The notes: a model not told the origin generated them from the sequence alone. Shown: positions 1-7,766, counted from the stretch's first letter. The stretch is DNA of 33,930 nt from Micromonospora sp. ATCC 39149 (GCF_000158815.1 NZ_GG657738.1:3052586-3086515); one strand, 5' to 3'. A program made the numbers and translations.

Positions 1-1684
1 GCGGCAGCGCGTCGATGCGTGCGGCGAGCACGGCGGCGAGGTCGCGGGAGAGCAGCCGGCTGCCCAGCGAGCCGGGCGCGAGCCGCCAGCCGGAGTTGGC
101 CGGGGCGGAGCGGTCGGCCACGGCCGTGAGCGCGCCCCGCTCCATCAGCAGGGTGACCAGCTCGGCGAGGTAGAACGGGTTGCCCTGGGCGGTGGCGAGC
201 AGCCGGTCGGCGTCGGGCTGCGGCAGCTTCCCGCCGCCGAGGTAGCTGGTGAGCAGCCGGGCCGCGTCGGCGCCGCGCAGCGGGGGCAGCGCGTGCACCT
301 CGGCGTCGGCCATCCGGGTCAGCGCACCGGCGGTGCGGACCAGCTCGGGGCGGCCGAGCAGCAGCACCAGCACCGGGCCGGCGATCCGGGACAGGGTCAC
401 CCCGAGCGCGCGGATGGTCTCGGCGGTGGCGTCGTGCAGGTCGTCGACGAGCACCACCAGCGGCGCCTCGGCGGCCAGGGCGCTGAGCAGGTCGGCCACC
501 GCGTTGGGCACGGCGTCGGCGTCGGTGTGCTGCTGCGCGCCGCCGCCCCACTCGCCCTGGTCGGTCCCGGCGGGCAGGTCGGCGTACCCGAGCAGGGCCA
601 GCAGTTGGTCGGCGGAAACCGGCGGGGCGTCCTCTCCCAGCCGGCCGAGGCGCTGGTTGAGCCGGCGCAGCCGCTCCTCGACGGCCGGCCGGGTCAGCGC
701 GGTGGCCGTGTCGTTGGGCAGGCCGACGGCGGCCCGGACCAGGTCGGCCAGGGGCGCGAGCCGGCGGCGTTCGCCGAACGCGGCGCAGCGCACGGAGAGG
801 ACCCGGGCGCCGGTGTGCGCGGCGTACCGGCCCGCGCCGACGTCGTAGCCGGCGGCGAGGCGTTCCACCTCGGCGGCGAACCGGGACTTGCCGATGCCCG
901 CCTCGGCGGTCATCAGCAGCACCCGGGGCTCACTCCGGTCGATGACCTCGGCGAGCCGGCCGGCGACCCGGCCGATCTCGGTCTCCCGGCCGACGAACGG
1001 GGCCTCGTCGCCGAGGCCGGAGCGGGTGCCCGGGGCGTCGAGGAGACCGAGCAGCTCGTACGCCTCGACCGGCTCCCGCTTGCCCTTGAGCCGCAGCGGG
1101 CGCAGCGCCCGCCAGGACGCCACGTGCCGGGTGGCCGCGGAGGTGCGCGCCCCGGCGTATACGGCACCGACGGCGGCGGCGTCGGCGAGCCGGGCCGCGG
1201 TGTTCACGGTGTCGCCGATGACCGTGTATTCGATGGCCGCCTGGATGCCGGCGATCACGTCGCCGGTGTTCAGGCCGACGCGCAGGCCGAGCGGTGCGCC
1301 GCCGCCCCGCTCGTCGTCGAGCACCCGGCGCACCGCCCGTTGCATGGACAGCGCGGCCCGCATGGCCCGCTCGGCGTCGTCCTCGTGGGCGACGGGCGCG
1401 CCGAAGACCGCCATGATCCCGTCGCCGGTCAGCTTGTCGACGTGCCCGCCGAACGTCTTCACCGCCCCGGCGAGGGCGGCGAGCACCCGGTCGGTGACCG
1501 CGCCGACCCGCTCCGGGTCGAGGTCCTCCGACCAGGAGGTGAAGTCGGACAGGTCGCCGAAGAGCACGGTGACCACCCGCCGTTCGGCGGCGGGCAGCGT
1601 GGCGGCGGCCGGCAGCGCGGCCCCGCAGTTGTGGCAGAACCGGGCCCCCGGCACGGCGACCGTCCCGCAGACGGGGCAGGTCAC
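1..1684 (-). CDS. Class III adenylate cyclase with N-terminal zinc ribbon and STAND-type ATPase domain (3' end outside window)
   Basis: Predicted to make cAMP from ATP and to couple this to a large ATPase sensor domain. The visible 561 residues start at a GTG. A zinc ribbon comes first (Cys3, Cys6, Cys17, Cys20), then the cyclase domain at about 35-215. Metal-binding Asp44 (FGDLSDFT) and Asp88 (GDGIMAVF), purine-selecting Lys84 and Thr154 (EYTVIGD), and transition-state Asn161 and Arg165 (NTAAR) are all present. Thr in place of Asp at 154 marks class IIIb, so the enzyme looks competent. An AAA/STAND ATPase follows, with a Walker A-like AEAGIGKS near residue 262 and Walker B-like VLVDDLHD. The frame is open to base 1, so the C-terminus (usually TPR-like in such proteins) is missing. 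The start overlaps the stop of the upstream MBL gene (GTGA), so the two are probably translationally coupled. Confidence is high for cyclase chemistry and moderate for the role of the ATPase part. Confidence 0.9.
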   Translation of the reverse strand, partial: MTCPVCGTVAVPGARFCHNCGAALPAAATLPAAERRVVTVLFGDLSDFTSWSEDLDPERVGAVTDRVLAALAGAVKTFGGHVDKLTGDGIMAVFGAPVAHEDDAERAMRAALSMQRAVRRVLDDERGGGAPLGLRVGLNTGDVIAGIQAAIEYTVIGDTVNTAARLADAAAVGAVYAGARTSAATRHVASWRALRPLRLKGKREPVEAYELLGLLDAPGTRSGLGDEAPFVGRETEIGRVAGRLAEVIDRSEPRVLLMTAEAGIGKSRFAAEVERLAAGYDVGAGRYAAHTGARVLSVRCAAFGERRRLAPLADLVRAAVGLPNDTATALTRPAVEERLRRLNQRLGRLGEDAPPVSADQLLALLGYADLPAGTDQGEWGGGAQQHTDADAVPNAVADLLSALAAEAPLVVLVDDLHDATAETIRALGVTLSRIAGPVLVLLLGRPELVRTAGALTRMADAEVHALPPLRGADAARLLTSYLGGGKLPQPDADRLLATAQGNPFYLAELVTLLMERGALTAVADRSAPANSGWRLAPGSLGSRLLSRDLAAVLAARIDALP

Positions 1685-2493
1685 GGCTGTTCCACCGGCT
1701 CGGGGGGAACCCCCAGGTAGGCAAGCTGCGCGCGGACCGACCACTCGGCCGCCCACCACAGCGAGCGGTCTACGTCCGCGTACACCCGGGCCACCACCTC
1801 CGGCGCGGTCCGCGCGCCCTCGGCGACCGCCTGCCGGACCTGGTCGAGCCGGGCCCGGCGGTGGGCGAGGTAGAACTCGGCGGCGACCCCGCAGTCGGCC
1901 AGCGCCGGGCCGTGGCCCGGCAGCGCCGGGATCCCCCGGTACGCCGAGAGCATTTCCAGGCTGTTCAGGTACGCCCCGAGGTGCCCGTCCGGGTGGGCCA
2001 CCACGGTGGTGCCCCGGCCCAGGATGGTGTCGCCGGTGAGCACCACCCGCTCGTCGCCGTGCTCGACGAGGAAGCAGACCGAGTCGGCGGTGTGCCCGGG
2101 GGCCGGCAGCACCCGGACGGTGAGGCCGGCGGTGTCGAGGACGGCGTCGGGGGCCAGCGGCGGCCCGCCGTGGCTGTGTGCCGGGTCGACGGCCCGCACC
2201 GGCGCACCGCCGAGCAGCTCGCGCAGCCGGGGCGAGCCCTCGGTGTGGTCGGGGTGCCCGTGGGTGATCAGCACCGTGGCCACCGGCGCGTGGGCCGCGA
2301 TCGCGGCCAGGTGCCCGTCGTCGGCGGGCCCCGGGTCGACGATGACGGCGGGCTCGCCGGGCCCGGCCCGCAGCACCCAGGTGTTGGTTCCGTCGAGGGT
2401 CATCGGCCCCGGGTTCGGTGCCCGCAGCAGGGTCACCCATCCCGGCAGCTCGTCCGCCAGCGCGGCCACGGCCGCCGTGATGTGCCCGGTCAT
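1681..2493 (-). CDS. MBL-fold metallo-hydrolase (LACTB2/Rv3677c type)
   Basis: A 270-residue metallo-beta-lactamase-fold hydrolase, probably binding two zinc ions. The THGHPDH motif lies near residue 78. Further metal ligands are in APGHTADS, TGDTILG and PGHGP, in the usual order. The C-terminal third is helical, with VWR-like WWAAEWSVRAQLAYL, as in the winged-helix end of LACTB2-like proteins, some of which are endoribonucleases; the substrate here is unknown. The ATG start is preceded by TACGAT and 7 nt with no Shine-Dalgarno, which suggests a leaderless mRNA. The stop overlaps the cyclase start by 4 nt. In Mycobacterium tuberculosis an MBL gene also sits next to a RidA gene, which supports orthology. 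Confidence 0.9.
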   Translation of the reverse strand: MTGHITAAVAALADELPGWVTLLRAPNPGPMTLDGTNTWVLRAGPGEPAVIVDPGPADDGHLAAIAAHAPVATVLITHGHPDHTEGSPRLRELLGGAPVRAVDPAHSHGGPPLAPDAVLDTAGLTVRVLPAPGHTADSVCFLVEHGDERVVLTGDTILGRGTTVVAHPDGHLGAYLNSLEMLSAYRGIPALPGHGPALADCGVAAEFYLAHRRARLDQVRQAVAEGARTAPEVVARVYADVDRSLWWAAEWSVRAQLAYLGVPPEPVEQP

Positions 2494-2500
2494 GCCAGCG

Positions 2501-2506
2501 ATCGTA
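2501..2506 (-). promoter_or_regulatory. Putative -10 element of a leaderless MBL transcript
   Basis: Read on the minus strand, TACGAT is followed by 7 nt and then the ATG of the MBL gene. No Shine-Dalgarno lies in that gap. This is the spacing expected when transcription starts at or next to the start codon. No clear -35 is visible. Confidence 0.5.
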
Positions 2507-2526
2507 CGACTCCCCCCGCCACTCCC

Positions 2527-2601
2527 CGCGATCTTGCACTTGCGGCCCGGGATATGTGCCCGTCCACGGCTTTCATCCGGGGCCCGAAGTGCAAGATCGC
2601 G
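2527..2601. repeat. Long palindromic repeat with CGCGATCTTGCACTT arms
   Basis: Perfect 15-bp inverted arms: CGCGATCTTGCACTT at 2527-2541 and its complement at 2587-2601. They are extended inward by a second imperfect GC pairing (CGGCCCGG with CCGGGGCCCG). The 26-nt centre is unremarkable. It lies downstream of ridA and upstream of the MBL promoter. It could act as a terminator for the first transcript, but there is no U-tract, and the long exact arms look more like a dispersed palindromic (REP/MITE-like) element. Confidence 0.7.
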
Positions 2602-2617
2602 AGGGAAGTGGGGGAGG

Positions 2618-3088
2618 TCAGGCCACCTCGACGGTCAGTTCGATCTCCACCGGGGCGTCCAGGGGGAGTTCCGAGACGCCTACGGCGGAGCGGGCGTGGC
2701 GGCCCGCCTCGCCGAAGACCGCGCCGAACAGGTCGGACGCGCCGTTGATCACGCCCGGCTGACCGGTGAAGCCGGGCGCGCTGGCCACGAACCCGGTCAC
2801 CCTGACGACCTTGACCAGGTTCTCCAGGCCGACGAGCGCGTCGACGGCGGCGAGGGCGTTCAGCGCGCACCGCTGCGCCAGGTCCTTGGCCTGCTCGGCG
2901 GAGACCCCCGCGCCGACCTTCCCCGTGGCCAGCAGCTTGCCCTCGGCCATCGGAAGCTGCCCGGAGACGAAGACGTGCTGCCCGGACTGCACGGCCGGCA
3001 CGTAGTTGGCCACCGGGGGCGCCACCTCGGGCAGCGTCAGCCCGAGCTCGGCGAGTTTCGCATGCGGCCCGTTGCCCACGCCGCTCAC
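2618..3088 (-). CDS. RidA family protein (Rv3678c type)
   Basis: A 156-residue member of the RidA/YjgF/UK114 family, which deaminates reactive enamine/imine intermediates in canonical members. The family pattern is clear: SGQLPM near residue 42, many short beta/alpha elements, RVTGFV, and the terminal ARSAVGVSELPLDAPVEIE, where the conserved Arg and LP...VEIE motif sit. At 156 residues it is longer than the roughly 130 of E. coli RidA and belongs to the longer subgroup, whose activity is less certain. The GTG start overlaps the stop of the DUF4177 gene (GTGA), so it is probably co-translated with it. Confidence 0.92.
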   Translation of the reverse strand: MSGVGNGPHAKLAELGLTLPEVAPPVANYVPAVQSGQHVFVSGQLPMAEGKLLATGKVGAGVSAEQAKDLAQRCALNALAAVDALVGLENLVKVVRVTGFVASAPGFTGQPGVINGASDLFGAVFGEAGRHARSAVGVSELPLDAPVEIELTVEVA

Positions 3089-3240
3089 ACCTTCGGACGC
3101 TTGAGGTACGCGACGAGCTGCTCCGGGTTGGGGCCGGGGACCACGGAGACGAGTTCCCAGCCGTCCTCACCCCAGTTGTCGAGGATCTGCTTGGTCGCGT
3201 GGACCAGCAGCGGGACGGTCGAGTATTCCCACTTCTGCAT
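3085..3240 (-). CDS. DUF4177 small protein
   Basis: A 51-residue protein beginning MQKWEYSTVPL and ending in AYLKRPKV. The pattern of WEY near the start, GEDGWELVSVVPGP in the middle and a terminal YLKRP is that of DUF4177, short beta-rich proteins of unknown function that precede RidA genes in many actinobacteria. The ATG at 3240 has AGGGAG upstream on the minus strand at a rather long spacing. Its stop shares 4 nt with the ridA start. Function is unknown. Confidence 0.85.
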   Translation of the reverse strand: MQKWEYSTVPLLVHATKQILDNWGEDGWELVSVVPGPNPEQLVAYLKRPKV

Positions 3241-3284
3241 CGGTGCGGGACTCCCTAGGAGACGGTGACTGTTTCGACCCCAGC

Positions 3285-3773
3285 CTACGTACCGGCGGGA
3301 CCGCCCGGCGCGGGACGCTGCTCCGGGGCGACCGGAGGCTCGCCGCAGGGGCCCTCGTGGTCGTACCGCTGCGGGCAGCGCGACCGGTCCGCCAGCAGCA
3401 GGTCGCAGAAGACCCGGTGCCGGTTGTTCTGGTCGTCGGCCGTCGAGACGGTGGTCTCCCCGGCGTCCAGCTCGGGCAGAAAGCCGAGCGAGACCGCCAC
3501 CCGGCCGGCGAGCGCGGTCGCCGCCGCCAGGTCGGCCACCTGGATCGGCAGGTGGATGACGTACCCGGTCTCCTCCTCGTCGCGGGGACGCTCGGCCGGC
3601 CGGCTCAGCGTGCGCAGCATTTCCCCCGGGTCGCTGAGCCGACGGTAGGAGCGCTCGTTGAACGGCGGGCCGGTGACCGGCCCCTCCTCGCCGGCGGGGC
3701 CGGTCCCGGTTCGCCGGGCGAAACCGGTAGGCGGCGGGAACTGGGCTCGGGAGATATTGTCGGGGTCGCGCAT
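3285..3773 (-). CDS. Conserved hypothetical protein
   Basis: A 162-residue protein I do not recognise. The N-terminal 45 residues are low-complexity and probably disordered. A central predicted alpha/beta segment contains YVIHLPIQVADLAAATALAGRV and is rich in hydrophobic and Ala residues. The C-terminal part has HRVFCDLLLADRSRCPQRYDHEGPC with three Cys and two His that could bind a metal, then a Pro-rich tail. No signal peptide or membrane segment is seen. The ATG start is well supported by CCGGAGG six bases upstream. It is divergent from the membrane-protein gene that begins at 4136. Confidence 0.75.
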   Translation of the reverse strand: MRDPDNISRAQFPPPTGFARRTGTGPAGEEGPVTGPPFNERSYRRLSDPGEMLRTLSRPAERPRDEEETGYVIHLPIQVADLAAATALAGRVAVSLGFLPELDAGETTVSTADDQNNRHRVFCDLLLADRSRCPQRYDHEGPCGEPPVAPEQRPAPGGPAGT

Positions 3774-4135
3774 GCACTGCCTCCGGGGCCTCGCACCTGA
3801 TCAAGTCGTCACCATCCAGCCCGGACCATCCGCCGATCCGCCCCCCGCGCCGGCACGAACGTAGGGCCGTTTTCCCACCGGGACAACGGGGCACGCATGC
3901 TCGGGCACCAAAAGTCACATATGCGACACGCTACGGTCCGGTAACGGATGGTGGCGAGCCGGCTTCCGTGATCGACGCGTCTCGCCGGGCCGCCCGGGGC
4001 CCCACCCCGGGCCGGGTTCACCGCTACCCTTCCCGTCGGGCGGGCCACGGCCCGGCCGCCTCCGCACTCGCCTTCGCTCGACCAGCGCTCGCGTCCCGCC
4101 GGGACGACGACGCGCCGCACCCCCGGGGGACAGAC
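3774..4135. other. Gene-free divergent intergenic region
   Basis: About 360 bases between two divergent genes. A +-strand TACGGT near 3928 could be a -10 for the membrane-protein gene, giving a 5' leader of about 200 nt. On the minus strand a TACGTT near 3863-3868 could serve the hypothetical gene. An ATG-initiated extension of the + gene from 3968 stays open, but its sequence is Arg-rich and typical of out-of-frame high-GC DNA, and it lacks a Shine-Dalgarno. I see no other structure here. Confidence 0.4.
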
Positions 4136-4816
4136 ATGACCCAACCGCCCAACGGCGGCGCCACCGGATCGCCAAGCGGTCCGCCCTCCGGCGACCACAC
4201 GCCCGACCCACCCGGCGTACCGGTCTCCCCCGCGTCGCCCGGCGTCGGCTCACCGGCCGGTCCCGCGCCGCTCGGCGGCCCGGCCCAGCCCGGCCCCTTC
4301 GGGGGCCCGCCGAGCCCGGGTGCCGGCGCGCCCGGGCCGGGATACCCGCCGTACCACGCCCCGGTCGCGCCGAAGCAGAAGCGCGGCGTGCTCATCGCCT
4401 CGATCGTGGCGGTCCTGGCGCTGCTGCTCTGCGGCGGTGGCGGCGCCGCTGCGTTCTTCACCCTGCGCAGCACGGAGAACGGCGAGGGCGCGAGGGAGCC
4501 GACGGTCGCGGTGGAGAACTTCCTCACCGCCGTCTACCGGGAACGGGACGCCCGCAAGGCCTCCGGCTACGTCTGCGCCGCCGCCCGGGACGACCGGAAG
4601 ATCACCGCCAAGGTCACGGAGCTGAAGCGGTACGCCGAGCAGTACTCCGACGCCCGGTTCCGCTGGACCAGCCCGAAGGTGGACAACCAGACCGGCGACC
4701 GGGCCACCGTCACCACCAGGGTGACCATGACGACCTCCGACGAAAAGGTCGCCGACCAGGATCTCCGCTTCACCGTGGTGCAGAAGACCGGCTGGTGGGT
4801 CTGCGAGATCGCCTGA
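4136..4816 (+). CDS. Pro/Gly-rich single-pass membrane protein with extracytoplasmic DUF4878-like domain
   Basis: 226 residues. Residues 1-80 are Pro/Gly/Ala-rich and disordered, ending in a basic stretch (KQKR). One transmembrane helix spans about 85-109. The remaining 115 residues should be outside the cell: this part begins with EPTVAVENFLTAVYRERDARKASGYVC and ends GWWVCEIA, with two Cys that could form a disulphide. The alpha-helix followed by beta-sheet with a small-residue core resembles the NTF2-like DUF4878/Rv0361-type domains found in actinobacterial membrane proteins. The start at 4136 is chosen because GGGGGA precedes it by 6 bases. Role unknown; cell-envelope location is likely. 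Confidence 0.85.
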   Translation: MTQPPNGGATGSPSGPPSGDHTPDPPGVPVSPASPGVGSPAGPAPLGGPAQPGPFGGPPSPGAGAPGPGYPPYHAPVAPKQKRGVLIASIVAVLALLLCGGGGAAAFFTLRSTENGEGAREPTVAVENFLTAVYRERDARKASGYVCAAARDDRKITAKVTELKRYAEQYSDARFRWTSPKVDNQTGDRATVTTRVTMTTSDEKVADQDLRFTVVQKTGWWVCEIA

Positions 4817-4851
4817 CCGGGCGACGCGACCGGCGGGACCGGCCGGGTGGA

Positions 4852-4857
4852 TAGGCT
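4852..4857 (+). promoter_or_regulatory. Putative -10 of a leaderless promoter
   Basis: TAGGCT followed by six bases and then the GTG start at 4864. No Shine-Dalgarno precedes the start. The same arrangement and almost the same bases (TACGCTCGATTG before GTG) recur at the next gene. Confidence 0.55.
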
Positions 4858-4863
4858 CGACGG

Positions 4864-5841
4864 GTGCGAGCAGCGGAGCGGACGGCCGACCCGGCCGGCA
4901 CGGAGTGGCCGGCGCGCCTACACGTGGTGACCGGCAAGGGTGGCACCGGCAAGACCAGCGTGGCGGCGGCGCTGGCACTGGCGTTGGCCGCCAACGGCCG
5001 GCGCACCCTGCTGGTCGAGGTCGAGGGGCGGCAGGGCATCGCCCAGCTCTTCGGCACCGATCCGCTGCCGTACGCCGAGCGGCACCTCACCGACGCCCCG
5101 GGCGGCGGGGAGGTGCGGGCCCTGGCGGTGGACGCCGAGGAGGCCCTGCTGGAGTACCTCGACATGTTCTACAAGCTCGGCGCGGCCGGCCGGGCGCTAC
5201 GCAAGCTCGGCGCGATCGACTTCGCCACCACCATCGCTCCCGGTCTGCGGGACGTGCTGCTCACCGGCAAGGTCAAGGAGGCCACGACCCGCACGGCCGG
5301 CCAGCGCCGGGCGTACGACGCGGTGGTGCTGGACGCGCCGCCGACCGGGCGGATCGGCCGGTTCCTCAAGGTCACGGCGGAGACGGCCCGGCTGGCCAAG
5401 GTCGGCCCGATCAAGACCCAGAGCGAGGGGGTCGCCGCACTCCTGCGCTCCCCGATGACCGCGGTGCACGTGGTGACGCTGCTGGAGGAGATGCCGGTCC
5501 AGGAGACGGTGGACGCGATCGCCGAACTGACGCAGCTCGGCTTCCCGGTAGGCCGGGTGATCGTGAACGCGGCCCGGCCACCGCTGCCCGCCGGCCGGCC
5601 GGTGACCGCCGCTGAGCTGCGGCGCGGCCTGCTCGCCGCCGGGTTGCCGGCCGACCGGGACACCGTCGCCGGGCTCGCCGCCGAGGCCCGGGACCAGTGG
5701 ATACGCCGGGAGCTGGAGGACTCGCTGCGCGGTGACCTGGCCGAGCTGGGGCTTCCCCTGACCGAGCTGCCGCTGCTGCCCGACGGGGTGGACCGGGCGG
5801 GGCTGGCGGCGTTGTCCCGGGTGCTCGTGCGGGCGGATTGA
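4864..5841 (+). CDS. Get3/ArsA-like ATPase, first subunit (BagA/Rv3679 type)
   Basis: 325-residue P-loop ATPase of the SIMIBI class. The deviant Walker A KGGTGKTS at 25-32 has the signature Lys25. A switch-type motif VVLDAPPTG lies near residue 157, followed by a helical region (IGRFLKV). It lacks the arsenite-binding Cys triad of ArsA, so an arsenite pump role is unlikely. It resembles mycobacterial Rv3679, which pairs with Rv3680 as a heteromeric Get3-like ATPase; the client in bacteria is not settled. The GTG start fits the leaderless promoter just upstream. The stop is followed 56 nt later by the second subunit, in the same direction. Confidence 0.9.
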   Translation: MRAAERTADPAGTEWPARLHVVTGKGGTGKTSVAAALALALAANGRRTLLVEVEGRQGIAQLFGTDPLPYAERHLTDAPGGGEVRALAVDAEEALLEYLDMFYKLGAAGRALRKLGAIDFATTIAPGLRDVLLTGKVKEATTRTAGQRRAYDAVVLDAPPTGRIGRFLKVTAETARLAKVGPIKTQSEGVAALLRSPMTAVHVVTLLEEMPVQETVDAIAELTQLGFPVGRVIVNAARPPLPAGRPVTAAELRRGLLAAGLPADRDTVAGLAAEARDQWIRRELEDSLRGDLAELGLPLTELPLLPDGVDRAGLAALSRVLVRAD

Positions 5842-5885
5842 CTCACACTGGCACCGGCGCGGCGCGGAGACTGTCCGCAGCCCGA

Positions 5886-5891
5886 TACGCT
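5886..5891 (+). promoter_or_regulatory. Putative -10 of a leaderless promoter inside the two-gene ATPase unit
   Basis: TACGCT, six bases, then GTG at 5898. It is nearly the same as the element at 4852 (TAGGCTCGACGG before GTG). If active, the second ATPase gene has its own transcript in addition to read-through. Confidence 0.5.
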
Positions 5892-5897
5892 CGATTG

Positions 5898-7046
5898 GTG
5901 CCTTCCGAACACGCGGCGCCGCAGCTGGACGTCGACCAGATCCTCGCCGACCCGGGCGTGCGGATCGTGGTGTGCTGCGGGGCGGGCGGGGTGGGCAAGA
6001 CGACCACCGCCGCCGCGCTCGCGTTGCGCGCCGCCGAGCAACACGGCCGGCGCACGGTGGTGCTCACCATCGACCCGGCCCGCCGGCTGGCCCAGTCGCT
6101 GGGCCTGACCGAGCTGGACAACACGCCCCGCCAGGTCAAGGGCATCGACGTCGAGGCCAGCGGCGGCGAGTTGCACGCCATGATGCTGGACATGAAGCGC
6201 ACGTTCGACGACGTGGTGCTCCAGCACACCGACCCGGCGAAGGCGGCGGAGATCTTCGCCAACCCGTTCTACCAGGCCATGAGCTCGACCTTCGCCGGCA
6301 CCCAGGAATACATGGCGATGGAGAAGCTCGGCCAGCTCCACGCCCGGGGCGAGTGGGACCTGATCGTGGTGGACACCCCGCCGTCCCGCTCGGCGCTGGA
6401 CTTCCTGGACGCGCCGGCCCGGCTCTCCCGGTTCCTCGACGGGCGGATGCTGCGGATGCTGCTGGCCCCGGCGCGCAGCGGGGGCCGGAGCATGTTCAGC
6501 CTCGTCACCGCGAGCTTCGGGATGTTCTCGAAGGTCGTGCAGAAGGTGCTCGGCGCGCAGCTGCTCACCGACCTGTCCGGCTTCGTGGCGGCGCTGGACT
6601 CGATGTTCGGCGGGTTCCGCCAGCGGGCCGAGCAGACGTACCGGATCCTCCAGGCGCGGGAGACGGCGTTCCTGCTGGTCGCGGCCCCGGAGCCCGACGC
6701 GGTCCGGGAGGCGGCGTACTTCGCCGGGCGGCTGCGCTCCGAGCGGATGCCGCTGGCGGGGCTGGTGCTCAACCGGGTGCACCGACCGACGGTGCCGGCG
6801 CTGGACGCCGAGGCGTGCCTGGTTGCGGCGGAGCGGCTGGCCGAGGCCGGCGGGCACGACAGCACGGTCGACGTGTTGCGGGCGCACGCCGCGCTGGCCC
6901 AGCAGGCGCTGCGCGAGCAGCGGGTGGCGGCCCGGTTCACCGAGGCGTTCCCGCAGGTGCCGGCGGTGTCGGTGACGGCGCAGCCCGCCGACGTGCACGA
7001 CGTCGACGGGCTGCGGACGATCGGCGCGGCGATCAGCCGGTTGTGA
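5898..7046 (+). CDS. Get3/ArsA-like ATPase, second subunit (BagB/Rv3680 type)
   Basis: 382 residues from the GTG chosen here. Walker A GAGGVGKTT is at 28-36. Unlike the first subunit, the signature Lys is replaced by Ala29, so the pair probably forms an asymmetric dimer in which the first subunit contributes that residue (inference). IVVDTPPSRSALDF is the switch motif. Later segments (FADRFLDGRMLRML-like, LVLNRVHRP) match ArsA-family folds. A TTG at 5838 in the same frame overlaps the upstream stop and would add 20 residues, but the leaderless -10 points to 5898. It is convergent with wblA, with only 12 bases between them. Confidence 0.9.
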   Translation: MPSEHAAPQLDVDQILADPGVRIVVCCGAGGVGKTTTAAALALRAAEQHGRRTVVLTIDPARRLAQSLGLTELDNTPRQVKGIDVEASGGELHAMMLDMKRTFDDVVLQHTDPAKAAEIFANPFYQAMSSTFAGTQEYMAMEKLGQLHARGEWDLIVVDTPPSRSALDFLDAPARLSRFLDGRMLRMLLAPARSGGRSMFSLVTASFGMFSKVVQKVLGAQLLTDLSGFVAALDSMFGGFRQRAEQTYRILQARETAFLLVAAPEPDAVREAAYFAGRLRSERMPLAGLVLNRVHRPTVPALDAEACLVAAERLAEAGGHDSTVDVLRAHAALAQQALREQRVAARFTEAFPQVPAVSVTAQPADVHDVDGLRTIGAAISRL

Positions 7047-7058
7047 TTTGACCGGCCG

Positions 7059-7376
7059 TCAGCCGGCCGGGACGAGGACCTTGTCCTTGCCGGACCGGTC
7101 CTTCGCGTTCTTCTTCATGGCCGCCTCGAACATCTTGCGCCAGCTTGCGACCTGGGGGTGCCGGCGCAGCAGGGCCCGGCGCTCCCGCTCGGTCATGCCG
7201 CCCCACACCCCGAACTCGATCCGGTTGTCGAGCGCGTCGGCCAGGCACTCGTACCGAACTGGGCAGCTCCGGCAGATCCGCTTCGCCACATTCTGTTCAG
7301 CGCCCTGTACGAACAGCGCGTCCGGGTCCCCGTTCTGACACGCCGCCAGTGACGGCCAGTCAGTGATCATGCCCAT
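7059..7376 (-). CDS. wblA: WhiB-like Fe-S regulator, WblA/WhiB4 type
   Basis: 105 residues with the four cluster Cys at 13, 35, 38 and 44 and the G(V/I)WGG turn at 56-60 (GVWGG), then a basic C-terminus with ERERRALLRRHP for DNA contact. These bind a redox-sensitive [4Fe-4S] cluster and act with sigma factors or DNA. Sequence pattern (ALDNRIEFGVWGG) and position between the Get3-like pair and a PBP match Streptomyces WblA and mycobacterial WhiB4, which influence oxidative stress response, development and secondary metabolism. The ATG at 7376 is preceded by GGGGGG about 10 bases upstream; an ATG two codons later is less well placed. Assignment to this paralogue rests on sequence and neighbours. 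Confidence 0.92.
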   Translation of the reverse strand: MGMITDWPSLAACQNGDPDALFVQGAEQNVAKRICRSCPVRYECLADALDNRIEFGVWGGMTERERRALLRRHPQVASWRKMFEAAMKKNAKDRSGKDKVLVPAG

Positions 7377-7766
7377 GTGTATACGTCCCCCCTTGCAGTA
7401 CCTACCGACCTCGCGCGACCAGCCGTCGAATCCCCCCGGTCGTCCGCCCGCCCTCCCCAGGACGGCACGGACGACGTGTGGCTGGGTCGCCGCCACCATC
7501 ATGCTCTGTAGTCGGCTGATTACGCAACGTTGTCGGCAAAATCCATCATTACGGACACTCCCGGCTTCCCGGGCCTTCGGCCCCCGTCTACCCAGCCGCA
7601 GTACGTGAAAACGCTGCGCCGCTCCTCCGATCGGTGGAGACTCGGCGCGGACCCGCGCAACCCAGCACCAGGGCTCGTGCGTTTAGCACAACGAGGTCGG
7701 CGCGCGCAGGAAATGGGAGAAAGACGCCCCAGCGCCCCTCGTTCCCTACTCGCGTACCCTGTCGAG
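7377..7766. other. Divergent control region between wblA and the PBP gene
   Basis: 390 bases without a convincing gene. It holds the wblA Shine-Dalgarno (GGGGGG on the minus strand), a possible minus-strand -10 (TAGGTA near 7399), a near-perfect 18-bp palindrome at 7622-7639 (CTCCTCCGATCGGTGGAG, 16 of 18 symmetric) and the TACCCT -10 of the PBP gene at its right end. The length and palindrome fit a shared regulatory region, but no factor can be named. Confidence 0.45.
7755..7760 (+). promoter_or_regulatory. Putative -10 of a leaderless PBP transcript
   Basis: TACCCT, six bases (GTCGAG), then GTG at 7767. GAGG overlaps the gap but is too close to the GTG to serve as a Shine-Dalgarno for it; an ATG three codons later could use it. 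Confidence 0.5.

Noticed and set aside
293..1720. Long open frames on the + strand opposite the cyclase, and similar ones opposite most genes
   Set aside because: These are shadows caused by GC-biased third codon positions; their products are Arg/Pro/Gly-rich with no family motifs, whereas the opposite strand encodes clear domains.
3968..4135. Longer N-terminus of the membrane protein
   Set aside because: The extra 56 residues look like out-of-frame GC-rich DNA and lack a Shine-Dalgarno, while the ATG at 4136 has GGGGGA at good spacing.
5838..5897. TTG start for the second Get3-like ATPase, overlapping the upstream stop
   Set aside because: The added 20 residues are Arg/Ala-rich and not family-like, no Shine-Dalgarno precedes it, and a leaderless -10 points to the GTG at 5898.
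4864..7046. Arsenical pump ATPases (ArsA)
   Set aside because: No arsenite-binding Cys triad and no arsB, arsD or arsR nearby; the neighbours match the Get3-like Rv3679-Rv3680 locus instead.
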